64,000 nt of DNA from the NCBI RefSeq assembly GCF_042646165.1, contig NZ_JBHRTC010000011.1; one strand, written 5' to 3'. Positions within the stretch are counted from its first letter, which is position 1. Every line of letters begins with the position of its first letter. The stretch comes from Microbaculum marinum (GTDB lineage Bacteria; Pseudomonadota; Alphaproteobacteria; Rhizobiales; Tepidamorphaceae). The notes under the pieces were generated by a model. That model did no database searches. It was not told the DNA's origin and worked only from the letters and a program-made list of their open reading frames with translations. The translations under genes were made by a program, and so were the position numbers. This document shows, one piece after another, positions 7,702 to 16,926 of this stretch.

Positions 7702-9090
7702 TCAGGCTGCCCGCAGGTTCTCGCTGCCGACCCAGGCTTCGGCACGGTCGAGGGCCCGGCCGAGGCGATCGAACATTTCATCTACCTCCGATTCGGAGAT
7801 CACGAGCGGCGGACAGAGAGCCACGATGTCGCCGGCCATCGCCCGCAGGATAAGGCCTTCTTCTTCCGCGAACGCGGCGACCCTAGCGCCGACGCCCTTC
7901 TTGGAATCGAAGGGCCGCTTGGTAGCCTTGTCGGCAACGAGTTCCAGGGCGCCGATCAGGCCGAGACCTCGCGCCTGGCCCGTCAGCGGGTGCTCGCCGA
8001 TCGCGTCGAGGCGCTTCTTGAAGGTCGGCGAGACCGAATTCACCTGGCCGACGATGTCGTCGCGCTCGTAGATTTCCAGCGTCTTGACCGCGACGGCAGC
8101 CGCAACCGGGTGGCCGGAATAGGTGTAGCCATGGCCGAACGTGCCGATCTTCCGACTCTCGTCGACGGTGGCCTGGTACATGGGATCATCGATGATCACC
8201 GCGCCGATCGGCAGGTAGGCCGACGACAGGGCCTTCGCCACCGACACGGTATGCGGCTTCATCCCCATCGCCTCGGCGCCGAACATGGTGCCGAGCCGGC
8301 CGAAGCCGCAGATCACCTCGTCGTCGATGAACAGCACGTCGTGCTTGTCCAATACCGCCTTGATCTTCTCGTAGTAGGTCTTCGGCGGGATGATCACGCC
8401 GCCGGCGCCCATCACCGGCTCGGCGATGAAGGCGGCGACCGTGTCGGGACCCTCGCGCTGGATCAACTCGTCGAGGCTCGCGGCCATGCGGCTTGCGAAA
8501 TCCTCCTCCGACTCGCCTGCCTCCATTCCGCGATAGGGGTGCGGGCAATCGGTGTGCAGGATGTTGGCGATCGGCAGGTCGAAGTCGGTGTGGTTGGCCG
8601 GCAGGCCGGTGAGGCTCGCCGCCGCCACCGTTACGCCGTGATAGCCGCGGGTCCGGGCGATGATCTTCTTCTTGTTCGGCCGGCCGAGGGCGTTGTTGTA
8701 GTACCAGACGAGCTTGATCTGGGTGTCGTTGGCCTCGGAGCCGGAGTTCACGAAGAACACTTTCGACGCCTCGTTCGGCGCGATCGCCTTCAGCTTCTCG
8801 GCGAGTTCGATGCCCGGATCATGGCTCTTGCCCGCAAACAGGTGACTGAACGACAGCCGGCGCATCTGGGACGCGGCCGCCTCGACGAGTTCCTCGTTGC
8901 CGTAGCCGAGTGCCGTGCACCACAACCCGGCCATGCCCTCGATATATTCCTTGCCGCTCGAATCATAGACATAGATTCCCTGGCCGCGCTCCAGAACCAT
9001 CGGTCCGGTGTCGCGATGCGTGGCGAGATTGGTATAGGGATGAAGCACCGTCTCGATGTCTCGGACGGCGAGATTGGAAAGCGGCGACAT
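7702..9090 (-). CDS. Class III (omega-type) aminotransferase
   Basis: A 462-residue PLP-dependent aminotransferase of fold type I, subgroup III (putrescine, beta-alanine or amine:pyruvate transaminase type). Visible features are the VFFVNSGSEAND phosphate-cup motif (112-122), TRGYHG (aromatic stacking Y150), FIDDEVICGFGR (D256/D257, pyridine N), SVAKALSSAYLPIGA with Schiff-base Lys 286, and GHGYTYSGHP. An upstream in-frame extension exists but has no similarity to the family; the ATG at 9090 gives the expected MSPLSNLAVRD start. It probably converts an omega-amino compound and pyruvate to an aldehyde and alanine in the cytoplasm. The exact amine is not readable. It is divergent from a class D beta-lactamase across 135 bp. 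Confidence 0.88.
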   Translation of the reverse strand: MSPLSNLAVRDIETVLHPYTNLATHRDTGPMVLERGQGIYVYDSSGKEYIEGMAGLWCTALGYGNEELVEAAASQMRRLSFSHLFAGKSHDPGIELAEKLKAIAPNEASKVFFVNSGSEANDTQIKLVWYYNNALGRPNKKKIIARTRGYHGVTVAAASLTGLPANHTDFDLPIANILHTDCPHPYRGMEAGESEEDFASRMAASLDELIQREGPDTVAAFIAEPVMGAGGVIIPPKTYYEKIKAVLDKHDVLFIDDEVICGFGRLGTMFGAEAMGMKPHTVSVAKALSSAYLPIGAVIIDDPMYQATVDESRKIGTFGHGYTYSGHPVAAAVAVKTLEIYERDDIVGQVNSVSPTFKKRLDAIGEHPLTGQARGLGLIGALELVADKATKRPFDSKKGVGARVAAFAEEEGLILRAMAGDIVALCPPLVISESEVDEMFDRLGRALDRAEAWVGSENLRAA

Positions 9091-9225
9091 GGACGGGCTC
9101 CGTCTGGCTGGAGAGAACTGCGGCATCACAAGCCGATATTCGGGGCAATGTAAAGCTGGCCCGGCGCGTGGCTGCGATGCGCGCCCGTCGGGGCGGGAAG
9201 CCGCGAAACCGAGGTGTCGGGACCA

Positions 9226-10062
9226 ATGAGGCGGGTTGCGAGACTGCTCATGGCGACGGGAATGGCGGCGCTGCTTGCGGCCTGCCTGCCGGTCTTGCCC
9301 GTCGCTCACGCCGGGACGATCTGCACCATCGTCGCGAACGCGAGGAGCGGCCAGGTTCTGCTGGAGGAGGGCGATTGCGACCGTCGCGTCACGCCGGCAT
9401 CGACCTTCAAGATCGCCCTGAGCCTCATGGGCTTCGATGCCGGCCTGCTGAAGGACGCGCATGATCCGGTGCTGCCGTTCCGCCAAGGCTATCCGGATTG
9501 GGGCGGGGAAGCGTGGACCCAGCCGACCGATCCTGCCAGGTGGATGCGTTATTCGGTGGTCTGGTACTCGCAGCAACTGACCCCGCAACTGGGTGCGGAC
9601 CGGCTGCACGACTATGCCCAGGCCTTCGGCTACGGCAACGCCGATTTCTCCGGAGACCCGGGCAAGGACAACGGTCTCGAGCGTGCCTGGATCAGCTCGT
9701 CGCTGCACATCTCCCCGCGGGAACAGATCGAATTCCTCCGCAAGCTGGTCGGCCGTCAGCTGCCGGTATCCTCTCACGCCGTGGAGATGACCCGGGCGAT
9801 CGTCGAGACGAATGTGCTGCCCGGCGGCTGGGCGGTATCGGGCAAGACCGGCGGCGCATATCCGCGTCGCCCCGACGGCTCCTTCGACAGGGCGCACGGC
9901 TGGGGCTGGTACGTTGGCTGGGCGAGCCGCGGGAGCGACAGCCTCGTGTTCGCCCGGCTGGCGCAGGACGAGGTACAGACACCCGGATCGCCCGGATTGC
10001 GAACGCGGGACGGCCTGCTGCGGGAGTGGGACGCGCTCGCCGGCGTCGCGACGCCGAGGTGA
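9226..10062 (+). CDS. Class D (OXA-type) beta-lactamase family protein
   Basis: A 278-residue serine beta-lactamase-like protein with every class D signature in the right order: S59-T-F-K62, S110-V-V, Y136-G-N138, a WISSSLHISPREQIEF segment with W155 (the tryptophan next to the carbamylated lysine in OXA-10), and K207-T-G. The signal peptide (RRVARLLMATGMAALLAAC) contains a potential lipobox with Cys20 as well as a later AHA cleavage site, so it may be lipid-anchored or free in the periplasm. ATG 9226 is chosen; a GTG at 9214 is the alternative. There is no integron, IS or resistance gene nearby, so it looks like a resident chromosomal gene. Expected role: hydrolysis of penicillins or oxacillin. 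Confidence 0.87.
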   Translation: MRRVARLLMATGMAALLAACLPVLPVAHAGTICTIVANARSGQVLLEEGDCDRRVTPASTFKIALSLMGFDAGLLKDAHDPVLPFRQGYPDWGGEAWTQPTDPARWMRYSVVWYSQQLTPQLGADRLHDYAQAFGYGNADFSGDPGKDNGLERAWISSSLHISPREQIEFLRKLVGRQLPVSSHAVEMTRAIVETNVLPGGWAVSGKTGGAYPRRPDGSFDRAHGWGWYVGWASRGSDSLVFARLAQDEVQTPGSPGLRTRDGLLREWDALAGVATPR

Positions 10063-10177
10063 CCGGCTGCCGCCATCGGCCGAATCCGCGGCTCCGGGAT
10101 GACACGCGCGCCGATTTCGCCGAAACGTCTGCACACGACCAACAACAGGCCGGGGAACGCCCGAAGGATGAAGCTCA

Positions 10178-11602
10178 ATGGATACCAATGACGACCTGAT
10201 CCGCATGTCCGCCGTCGCCGTCCGCGACCTCCTGCTGAAGGAGGAGGTGACGCCGCTGGATCTGCTCGATGCGCTCGAGGCCCGCATCGCCGAAGTCGAC
10301 GGCGCGGTGAACGCACTTCCGACGCTGTGCTTCGACAGGGCCCGCGATCACGCACGCCGGCTCATGGACAAGCCGGTGGAGGAGCGCGGCATGCTGGCGG
10401 GGATGCCGGTGCCGATCAAGGATCTGGTCGACGTCGGCGGCGTGCTCAACACCAAGGGGTCGCCGATCTTCGCCGAGCACGTTCCCGAGGTGTCCGACAT
10501 CATGGTCGAGCGGCTCGAGGCGGAAGGCGGCGTCGTCTACGCCAAGTCCAACACGCCGGAATTCGGCGCCGGCGCCAACACCTTCAACGAGGTCTTCGGA
10601 CGCACGCTCAATCCCTGGAACACGTCCCGTTCCGCGGCCGGCTCCTCCGGGGGCGCGGCGGTGTCGCTGGCGACGGGAACCGCCTGGCTCGCGCACGGGT
10701 CCGATCTCGGCGGGTCGCTCCGCAATCCGGCGAGTTTTTGCGGAATCGTCGGTATGCGTCCCTCGCCGGGCCGGGTTCCGGCAACGCCGACGCCGCCGAT
10801 CGACCAGACGCTTGGCGTCGAGGGCCCGATGGCCCGCAACGTCGAGGATCTCGCCCTGATGTTCGATGCGCTGACCGGCGAGGATCCGCGCGACCCGATC
10901 TCCCTGCACCACGGCGGCCAGTCCTTCCTGGACGCCGCCCGGTCGGGCTGGAAGCCCCTGCGCGTCGCCTTCTCGCGCGACCTTGGCATCACCCCGGTCG
11001 ATAGCGAGGTTGCCGACATCTGCGAACGCGCCGCGATGCGGTTTGCGGAGGCCGGCGTCGAGGTGGTCGAGGCCCATCCCGACTTCACCGGCGTGCACGA
11101 GTGCTTCGACGTGCTGCGGGCCGCGACCTACGTCGCCGCCCACAAGAGGCTCTACGAGGAGCACAAGGACAAGCTGAAGCCGGAGGTGGTCTGGAACATC
11201 GAGGCCGGCCTGAAGCTGACGGCGGGCGAGATCGCGCACGCCCAGCACCTGCGCGCCGAGCTGTTCGCCCGGGCGCGCGCCTTCTTCGGCGACTACGACC
11301 TGCTGCTGACGCCGGCGACGATCGTCTCGGCCTTCCCGGTCGAGCAGCGCTACCTGGAGGAACTGAATGGCCACCGCTTCTCGAACTATGTCGAGTGGCT
11401 GGCGATCGCCTATGCGATGACCATGATCGCCAGCCCGGCAATCTCGATTCCAGCCGGGTTTACCTCGGAGAACCTGCCGGTGGGGCTGCAGATCGCCGCG
11501 CCCACCCGTGGCGAGGCGCGGCTGCTTGCCGGGGCGAAGGTCCTGGAATCGATCCTCTGGCAGGAACCGATCGTGCCGATCGATCCGCGGCCGGGCAACT
11601 GA
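10178..11602 (+). CDS. Amidase signature family hydrolase
   Basis: A 474-residue amidase-signature enzyme (GatA/AtzF fold). The Lys-cis-Ser-Ser catalytic triad is visible: VPIKDLV (K81), the glycine/serine loop AAGSSGGAAVSLATG (S156/S157), and DLGGSLRNPASFCG (nucleophile S180). Length is normal for stand-alone amidases, and GatB and GatC are absent, so it is probably not the tRNA-dependent amidotransferase subunit. It should hydrolyse a small amide or carbamate in the cytoplasm; the substrate is unknown. The gene follows the beta-lactamase by 115 bp and ends five bases before a convergent gene. Confidence 0.9.
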   Translation: MDTNDDLIRMSAVAVRDLLLKEEVTPLDLLDALEARIAEVDGAVNALPTLCFDRARDHARRLMDKPVEERGMLAGMPVPIKDLVDVGGVLNTKGSPIFAEHVPEVSDIMVERLEAEGGVVYAKSNTPEFGAGANTFNEVFGRTLNPWNTSRSAAGSSGGAAVSLATGTAWLAHGSDLGGSLRNPASFCGIVGMRPSPGRVPATPTPPIDQTLGVEGPMARNVEDLALMFDALTGEDPRDPISLHHGGQSFLDAARSGWKPLRVAFSRDLGITPVDSEVADICERAAMRFAEAGVEVVEAHPDFTGVHECFDVLRAATYVAAHKRLYEEHKDKLKPEVVWNIEAGLKLTAGEIAHAQHLRAELFARARAFFGDYDLLLTPATIVSAFPVEQRYLEELNGHRFSNYVEWLAIAYAMTMIASPAISIPAGFTSENLPVGLQIAAPTRGEARLLAGAKVLESILWQEPIVPIDPRPGN

Positions 11603-11606
11603 CGGC

Positions 11607-12017
11607 TCAGGCGCTCAGCAGTTCCGGTTCGCGCCAATCGGCTGGTTCGGAAGCATCGACGAAGCCCGGCGGCAACTGCCTGAAGGCCTCGCCGAGATCC
11701 TCGGCGCCGGCGGCGAACAGCGGCCGGTCCTCGCCGGGCGCGCTGTCCGGCGAGGAGTGCTCGGCGATGCCCAGTACCACGTACTCGCCGTCGTCGGCGG
11801 GGTCCGTCCGGCCGACGATCCAGTGTACCGAACCGAAGTCGGGGTGCGGCGTCTCCAGGCCGAACAGGCTGACGGCCTCGGCCTCGACCAGCGCCTGGCG
11901 GGCGCTTTCGATGATGTGACGGATGTCGGAAGACGCATCGGCTGCAATCGCTTGCCGAATGCTGTCTGAAATCCGGTCCACCGCCCCCCGGTCGGTGTTA
12001 TTGCGGGTCATAAGCAT
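11607..12017 (-). CDS. Hypothetical protein (136 aa)
   Basis: A short acidic protein without signal peptide or membrane segment. ATG 12017 is used (12011 and 12113 are alternatives; none has a convincing Shine-Dalgarno). Recognisable only by composition: an N-terminal helix RISDSIRQAIAADASSDIRHIIE, then a beta-rich half (SVHWIVGR, GEYVVLGIAEH) and an FRQLPPGFVDASEP tail. It is convergent with the amidase gene. I do not recognise a family. Confidence 0.5.
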   Translation of the reverse strand: MLMTRNNTDRGAVDRISDSIRQAIAADASSDIRHIIESARQALVEAEAVSLFGLETPHPDFGSVHWIVGRTDPADDGEYVVLGIAEHSSPDSAPGEDRPLFAAGAEDLGEAFRQLPPGFVDASEPADWREPELLSA

Positions 12018-12189
12018 GGCCGCGATGTGAGGGGCAGAAAGCGGCGATTTTTCGACAGCCGGTAGGACGGCCCGGGAGCCGGTCGACGGCGCGACCCGTG
12101 CCGCGCCGTTCACCTGTCCCAGGCCTTGGATCAGCCCCTTGACCGGCTCCTGTCCCGGCGGGGGCGTCTGCCGCCGGGCGGGCGATCGG

Positions 12190-12561
12190 TCAGACCAGCC
12201 AGGTCTGCGGATCTGGGATCGGCTCGCGCCGCTGGATGGCCTGCAGCCCCTTCACGCAGCGCACGACCAGCCAGATGACGATCGCGATGTAGATCAGCCA
12301 GCCGATCAGCAGCAGCATCAGGACGATCGAGACGATGCCGTAGACGAGCCCGATCCAGAAGGTGCGGATCTGGTAGGTGTTGTGGCTTTCCAGCCAGCCG
12401 GTCATGTCCCTGCGGTACATGTAGGCCAGCACGACCGCGATGATCGGCACGATCGGCACGATGATGCCCACCAGATAGAGGATGTAGATCAGGACCGCGC
12501 TCTTTGCGGGCTCGCGCCCGGTCAGGGCGCCGGTAACGTCGTCGACGGGATCTTGATTCAT
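12190..12561 (-). CDS. DUF4870-type small membrane protein
   Basis: A 123-residue integral membrane protein. After a 30-residue soluble start come a first hydrophobic segment (AVLIYILYLVGIIVPIVPIIAVVLAY), a polar RRDMTGWLESHNTYQIRTFW linker, and a long second and third segment (LVYGIVSIVLMLLLIGWLIYIAIVIWLVVRCV). The YLVGIIVPIVPIIAVV and W-x-x-SH-N-x-x-QIRTFWIG layout is typical of DUF4870 (Tic20-like topology) proteins, whose function is unknown. ATG 12561 follows AGGAAGTGG at a good distance; an ATG at 12618 is less likely. Confidence 0.75.
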   Translation of the reverse strand: MNQDPVDDVTGALTGREPAKSAVLIYILYLVGIIVPIVPIIAVVLAYMYRRDMTGWLESHNTYQIRTFWIGLVYGIVSIVLMLLLIGWLIYIAIVIWLVVRCVKGLQAIQRREPIPDPQTWLV

Positions 12562-12724
12562 GTCCACTTCCTCGAGAATCGGTTGCCGCAGCGTCGCAAT
12601 GCCGTGAAACGATATCATTCCGCGGCGATTCTAGCGACATCGCGCATGCGACCGTTGGCGGATCGGATCGGGAACGCTAAAACAGCACGACAAATCCGCG
12701 ACAAGCGTTCCCGGGGAGGACTTC

Positions 12725-14365
12725 ATGCTAGGGCTGATGCAGGACTGGCCGCTGCTTTGCCACAGGATCATCGACTATGCCGCCGAGCAGCACGGCAATC
12801 GCGAGGTGGTGTCGCGCTCCGTCGAAGGACCGATCCACCGCACCGACTATGCCGAGGTCCGCAGCCGGGCCCTCAGGGTCGCCAAGGCCCTTGAGCGTGA
12901 CGGCATCAAGCTCGGCGACCGCGTCGGCACGCTTGCCTGGAACACCTGGCGCCACCTCGAGGCCTGGTACGGCATCATGGGGGTCGGCGCCATCTACCAC
13001 ACCGTCAACCCGCGCCTGTTCGCCGATCAGCTCGTCTACATCATCAATCACGCCGAAGACCGGGTGATGATGACGGATCTCACCTTCGTGCCGCTGCTGG
13101 AGAAGCTGCAGGAGCAGCTCAAGACGGTCGAGCGCTACATCGTGCTGACCGACGGCGCGAACATGCCCGAGACCACGCTGCGCGGCGCGATTGCCTACGA
13201 GGACTGGATCGCCGGTGTCGATGACGACTTCGCCTGGAAGGAGTTCGACGAGAACACCGCGGCCGGGATGTGCTACACCTCCGGCACGACGGGCCACCCC
13301 AAGGGCGTCGTCTATTCGCACCGCTCGAACGTGCTGCACTCCATGGCGGTGTCGACTCCCAACGTCCTGAACCTGCACACTTCCGACACCATCCTGCCGG
13401 TCGTGCCGCTCTTCCACGCCAACAGCTGGTCGCTCGCCTTCTCGGCGCCGATGGCCGGTGCCCGCCTGATCATGCCCGGCGCCAAGATGGATGGCGAATC
13501 GATCTACGAGCTGCTCGATTCCGAGCGGGTCACCTTCACCGCCGCCGTGCCGACGATCTGGCTGATGCTGCTGCAGCATCTCGAAAAGAGCGGCAACAAG
13601 CTGCCGCACCTCAAGCGCGTGGCGATCGGTGGCTCTGCCTGTCCGCGCACGATCATCGAGAAGTTCGAGAACGACTACGGCGTCCACGTCATGCACGCCT
13701 GGGGCATGACCGAGATGAGCCCGATCGGCTCGACCTGCGCCATCAAGCCGGAATACGCCCACCTGGACGGCGACGCCAGGCTCGACATCCAGGAGATGCA
13801 GGGCTTCGCGCCGTTCACGGTCGACATGAAGATCTCCGACGACAGCGGCGCGCGCGTGGCCTGGGACGGCAAGACCTTCGGACGGCTGCAGGTGCGCGGC
13901 CCGAGCGTTGCGCGGTCCTACTTCAAGGGAGAGGGCGGCGAGATCCTCGACGAGGAGGGCTTCTTCGACACCGGCGACGTCGCCACCATCGACCAGTACG
14001 GCTACATGCGCATCACCGACCGCTCGAAGGACGTCATCAAGTCGGGTGGCGAATGGATCTCCTCGATCGACCTGGAGAACATCGCCGTCGGCCATCCCGA
14101 GGTCGCCGAGGCGGCCGTCATCGGTATCCAGCATCCCAAGTGGGACGAGCGGCCGCTGCTGGTCGTGGTCCGCCGGCCGGACTGCAGCCCCTCCAAGGAG
14201 GACATCATCTCCTACATGGAGGGCAAGATCGCCAGGTGGTGGATGCCCGACGACGTTGTCTTCGTCGACGAGATTCCGCACACGGCGACGGGCAAGATCC
14301 AGAAGATGGAACTGCGCGACCGGTTCAAGGACTATCGCCTGCCGACGTCCGACGCCGCCGAGTAG
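12725..14365 (+). CDS. Medium/long-chain acyl-CoA synthetase (AMP-forming)
   Basis: A 546-residue ANL-superfamily ligase of the AlkK-like type. Motifs: TSGTTGHPKG (185-194, ATP phosphate loop), HAWGMTEMSPIGS (A5), DTGDVATIDQYGYMRITDRSKDVIKSGGEWIS (A7-A8 hinge) and PHTATGKIQKMEL with the adenylation lysine (A10). It activates a fatty acid with ATP and CoA through an acyl-AMP for beta-oxidation or lipid synthesis. It stands alone after a 163-bp upstream region with no other gene, followed by the DUF1499 gene. Chain length cannot be assigned from sequence alone. Confidence 0.93.
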   Translation: MLGLMQDWPLLCHRIIDYAAEQHGNREVVSRSVEGPIHRTDYAEVRSRALRVAKALERDGIKLGDRVGTLAWNTWRHLEAWYGIMGVGAIYHTVNPRLFADQLVYIINHAEDRVMMTDLTFVPLLEKLQEQLKTVERYIVLTDGANMPETTLRGAIAYEDWIAGVDDDFAWKEFDENTAAGMCYTSGTTGHPKGVVYSHRSNVLHSMAVSTPNVLNLHTSDTILPVVPLFHANSWSLAFSAPMAGARLIMPGAKMDGESIYELLDSERVTFTAAVPTIWLMLLQHLEKSGNKLPHLKRVAIGGSACPRTIIEKFENDYGVHVMHAWGMTEMSPIGSTCAIKPEYAHLDGDARLDIQEMQGFAPFTVDMKISDDSGARVAWDGKTFGRLQVRGPSVARSYFKGEGGEILDEEGFFDTGDVATIDQYGYMRITDRSKDVIKSGGEWISSIDLENIAVGHPEVAEAAVIGIQHPKWDERPLLVVVRRPDCSPSKEDIISYMEGKIARWWMPDDVVFVDEIPHTATGKIQKMELRDRFKDYRLPTSDAAE

Positions 14366-14403
14366 GGCGCAGGGGACCGGCGGGTCGGGACAGGAATGCT
14401 GTA

Positions 14404-15216
14404 TTGGTAGCAAGGTATCCCGAACGACGGTCCCTGCAGGCACGCTGGAGCCGTCGGCTCGGCCTGTTCGCGGTCCCGCTCGCGGTCATCACGACGCTGC
14501 TGCACCGCTTCGGCAATCTGGATACCGTTGCCGGGCTGGCTTTGCTGGGCCTCACCATCGCGATCGCCCTCGTCGCCCTCGTCCTGGGGATCGGTGCCTT
14601 CGCGGTGATCTGGCAGCGCGGCTTCAAGGGCATGCCGCAGGCCCTGGCCGGCATCGTCTGCGCGCTGCTGGTGCTTGCCTGGCCGACCTGGCGTGCCGCC
14701 CATCTCGTCTACCTGCCGGCGATCAACGACGTCACCACCGACTGGTTCAATCCGCCGCAGTTTCACGAAGCCCCCCGGCTGCGCGGACCCGACGACCTGT
14801 CGACCGATTATCCGGGACAGGACTTCGCCATCCGGCAGGGTGCCGCCTATCCCGAGATCGTGCCGCTGTTTCTCCGCCATTCCGCCAACGAGGTGTACTT
14901 CGCCGCCCGCGAGCTCGTCGCCGACAACGGCTGGCAGGAAGTCGAGGCGATCGCCCCCGGCTTCGAGGGCGAGGGGCGGATCGAAGCGGTCGCAAGGACG
15001 CTGGTCTTCGGCTTCAGGGACGATGTCGTCATAGTCATCGAACGCCAGGGACCCGAGGAGACGCGGGTCGACATGCGGTCCGCATCGCGCGTGGGGCGGC
15101 ACGATTTCGGCGAGAACGCCGCCCGGATCTACAATTTCCTGACGGACCTGACGCGCCGGCTGGACCAGCCGGTCCTGCCGGACACGGAGTCGGGGTCCGG
15201 GCAGCCGCTGGGATAG
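14404..15216 (+). CDS. DUF1499 membrane protein
   Basis: A 270-residue protein with three N-terminal hydrophobic segments (LFAVPLAVITTLLHRF, VAGLALLGLTIAIALVALVLGIGAFAVI, ALAGIVCALLVLAWPTW) and a soluble C-terminal DUF1499 domain. That domain shows DVTTDWFNPPQF, AYPEIVPLF, LVADNGWQEVE, RIEAVARTLVFGF and RVDMRSASRVGRHDFGENAARI. Start choice is uncertain. There is no in-frame ATG or GTG before the first membrane segment, so TTG 14404 with AGGA upstream is used. The domain is usually a periplasmic or lumenal module of unknown function. It is convergent with the MBL-fold gene. Confidence 0.78.
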   Translation: MVARYPERRSLQARWSRRLGLFAVPLAVITTLLHRFGNLDTVAGLALLGLTIAIALVALVLGIGAFAVIWQRGFKGMPQALAGIVCALLVLAWPTWRAAHLVYLPAINDVTTDWFNPPQFHEAPRLRGPDDLSTDYPGQDFAIRQGAAYPEIVPLFLRHSANEVYFAARELVADNGWQEVEAIAPGFEGEGRIEAVARTLVFGFRDDVVIVIERQGPEETRVDMRSASRVGRHDFGENAARIYNFLTDLTRRLDQPVLPDTESGSGQPLG

Positions 15217-15221
15217 ACGCC

Positions 15222-16133
15222 TCAGGCGGGGCGGTACTCGCCGCGCAGGCCGGGCTCACCCTCGCGGACCACCTTCCCGTTGGCCACGAGCTCCTCCAGA
15301 TGCGCCAGCACCGACAGCCCGGCGGCGCCCCTCAGCTTGGGGTCGAGGCCCTTGTAGATCTGGGCAACCACGGCCTGTATCGAGCGCTCCCCGGCCTCCA
15401 GCCGCTTGAGGATCGAGGCTTCCCGCTGGCGGCGATGCAGGCTGAGCAGGCGAACGAACCTCTGCGGCTCTCTCAGCGGACCGCCGTGGCCGGGCAGGTA
15501 GAGCCTGTCGTCGCGCTCCGCGAGCTTGTCGAGAGATGCCATGAACGCGGCCATGTCGCCGTCGGGCGGCGCGACCACGGTCGTCGACCAGACCATGACG
15601 TGATCTCCGCAGAGCAGCGTACCGGTGCCGTCGAGGGCAAGGCAGATATGGTTGGACGTGTGTCCCGGCGTGTGCACCGCGGTGAGCGACCAGTCCGGGC
15701 CGTCGACGCGGCCACCGTCGGGCAGGGCGACGTCGGGCAGGAAATCGGTGTCGTTGCTGGCGTCGAGCCTCTCGTGCTCACCCGGCTGCGGCGGGCGGGC
15801 GGGAGCGTGCGGCCCGAATCCGTAGGTCGGCGCACCGTGACGCCGCGACAGGGCGGCAGCCAGCGGCGAGTGGTCGCGGTGGGTGTGGGTGACGACGACG
15901 GCCTTCACCGTCTCGCCCTGGAGGGCGCGCTCGAGTGCGGCGAGGTGATCTGGATCGTCCGGCCCCGGATCGATCACCGCGACTTCGCCGCGCCCGACGA
16001 TGTAGCTGTTGGTGCCGCGGAAGGTGAAGGCCGACGGATTGGGCGCCAGCACGCGGCGCACGCCTGGCGCGACATCCTCGGCAATGCCCGGCGTCGGGTC
16101 GAAATGGCGGTCGAACGGCAGCTCTGAGCTCAT
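15222..16133 (-). CDS. MBL-fold metallohydrolase (LACTB2-like)
   Basis: A 303-residue metallo-beta-lactamase-fold hydrolase with a C-terminal winged-helix-like domain. Motifs: TNSYIVGRGEVAVIDPGPDD near 43-62, the metal site VTHTHRDH, VHTPGHTSNHICL, LLCGDHVM and the final LPGHGGPL. The C-terminal part (RQREASILKRLEAG, GAAGLSVLAHLEELVANGKV) matches the LACTB2-like arrangement, a fold often associated with RNA or thioester hydrolysis. ATG 16133 is chosen because upstream residues are not family-like. It is probably cytoplasmic. The tRNA-Gln gene follows upstream on the opposite strand. Confidence 0.88.
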   Translation of the reverse strand: MSSELPFDRHFDPTPGIAEDVAPGVRRVLAPNPSAFTFRGTNSYIVGRGEVAVIDPGPDDPDHLAALERALQGETVKAVVVTHTHRDHSPLAAALSRRHGAPTYGFGPHAPARPPQPGEHERLDASNDTDFLPDVALPDGGRVDGPDWSLTAVHTPGHTSNHICLALDGTGTLLCGDHVMVWSTTVVAPPDGDMAAFMASLDKLAERDDRLYLPGHGGPLREPQRFVRLLSLHRRQREASILKRLEAGERSIQAVVAQIYKGLDPKLRGAAGLSVLAHLEELVANGKVVREGEPGLRGEYRPA

Positions 16134-16349
16134 GCGGTTGCAGTTGTCATCCCGGTGCGTGGCAGGCGTGCTTTCGCGGCGCCTCCGCGAGCCACCTAGA
16201 TTATCGGCTCCGCCCTGACAAGGGTGCCCGCTCCAGATCGCGGACCGGACCGATTGCGGCAGCGACCGGCAGAGGCGGCTTGCAGCCGCATGCGCAGCGA
16301 CGATATAGGTGTCCGCGCTGATTTGCGGAACCGCGCGTGGATCGGCGAT

Positions 16350-16424
16350 TGGGGCGTCGCCAAGTGGTAAGGCAACGGGTTTTGATCCCGTCATTCGCAG
16401 GTTCGAATCCTGCCGCCCCAGCCA
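16350..16424 (+). tRNA. tRNA-Gln(UUG)
   Basis: Complete cloverleaf of 75 nt including an encoded CCA. The acceptor arm TGGGGCG pairs with CGCCCCA and the T arm contains GGTTCGAATCC. The anticodon stem ACGGG/CCCGT encloses the loop TTTTGAT, whose anticodon TTG (16382-16384) reads CAA as glutamine. It marks the left border of a region of different composition that carries a defence-like operon and an integrase-type recombinase. I found no direct repeat of its 3' end further right. Confidence 0.97.
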
Positions 16425-16926
16425 GCCAGTCTGCCGGATTGCGGACTGGAAAAGGGCTGGTTCGAATAGTCCCGACATTTCCGAGAGTTACGCGCCTTCT
16501 TGCGGAAACCGTGCCGTTCTCTCAAGGCAGAGAGTGGCGGTTTTGCGGGAACGCCCAGGCAATTTCTCTGTTGGACCATTTCCGTGACATGCAAGGTCGA
16601 TACCGTTCGCGAAGATTTGCGCGTCTGAACCGGATGCACTGGCGGGAGGAGCATCGAAGTCCGGATTGGGTTAGGAAGCAAACTATCATCTCCAGTCGAG
16701 CATTTGACCAAAGTTGGACCGGATTCGGACTGGCAGCTTTTCGGGCGACAGACTTACTAAACCGCCGCAAATGAGTGCCTGATGACCGTTGAACGTCGTA
16801 TTGTGAGCTTGCCTGAAGATCTTCCATTGGCAGGTGACATCCCAACAAGTATGCTCTCTGTGAGAGTCAGAAGAACGCGGGAAGATTGGCAACTAGACCA
16901 CTGGCGCGTGAATATCGGGGGGAAAA
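16425..16926. other. Gene-free 502-bp stretch at the left end of the island
   Basis: Between tRNA-Gln and the SIR2 gene I see no coding frame with a credible start or family similarity. Composition is visibly richer in A/T than the flanking core genes, and the segment near 16700-16920 should contain the promoter of the three-gene operon. A near-repeat of the tRNA T-arm word, GGTTCGAATAG, occurs at 16460-16470 but is too short to be called an attachment site. Confidence 0.6.

Noticed and set aside
9091..10287. Extended N-terminus of the aminotransferase reading frame on the minus strand
   Set aside because: The added 399 residues run antisense through the beta-lactamase gene and lack similarity; the family start is at 9090.
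10178..11602. GatA subunit of the Asp-tRNA/Glu-tRNA amidotransferase
   Set aside because: gatB and gatC are absent and the surroundings are unrelated; a generic amidase is the safer call.
13270..14400. In-frame upstream extension of the DUF1499 gene overlapping the acyl-CoA synthetase
   Set aside because: The extension lies in a different frame of the synthetase gene and has no membrane or domain features; TTG 14404 gives a sensible protein.
16350..16424. tRNA-Gln 3' end as the recombinase attachment site
   Set aside because: No second copy of the T-arm/acceptor sequence was found at the right side of the island, and serine recombinases rarely use tRNA genes in this way.
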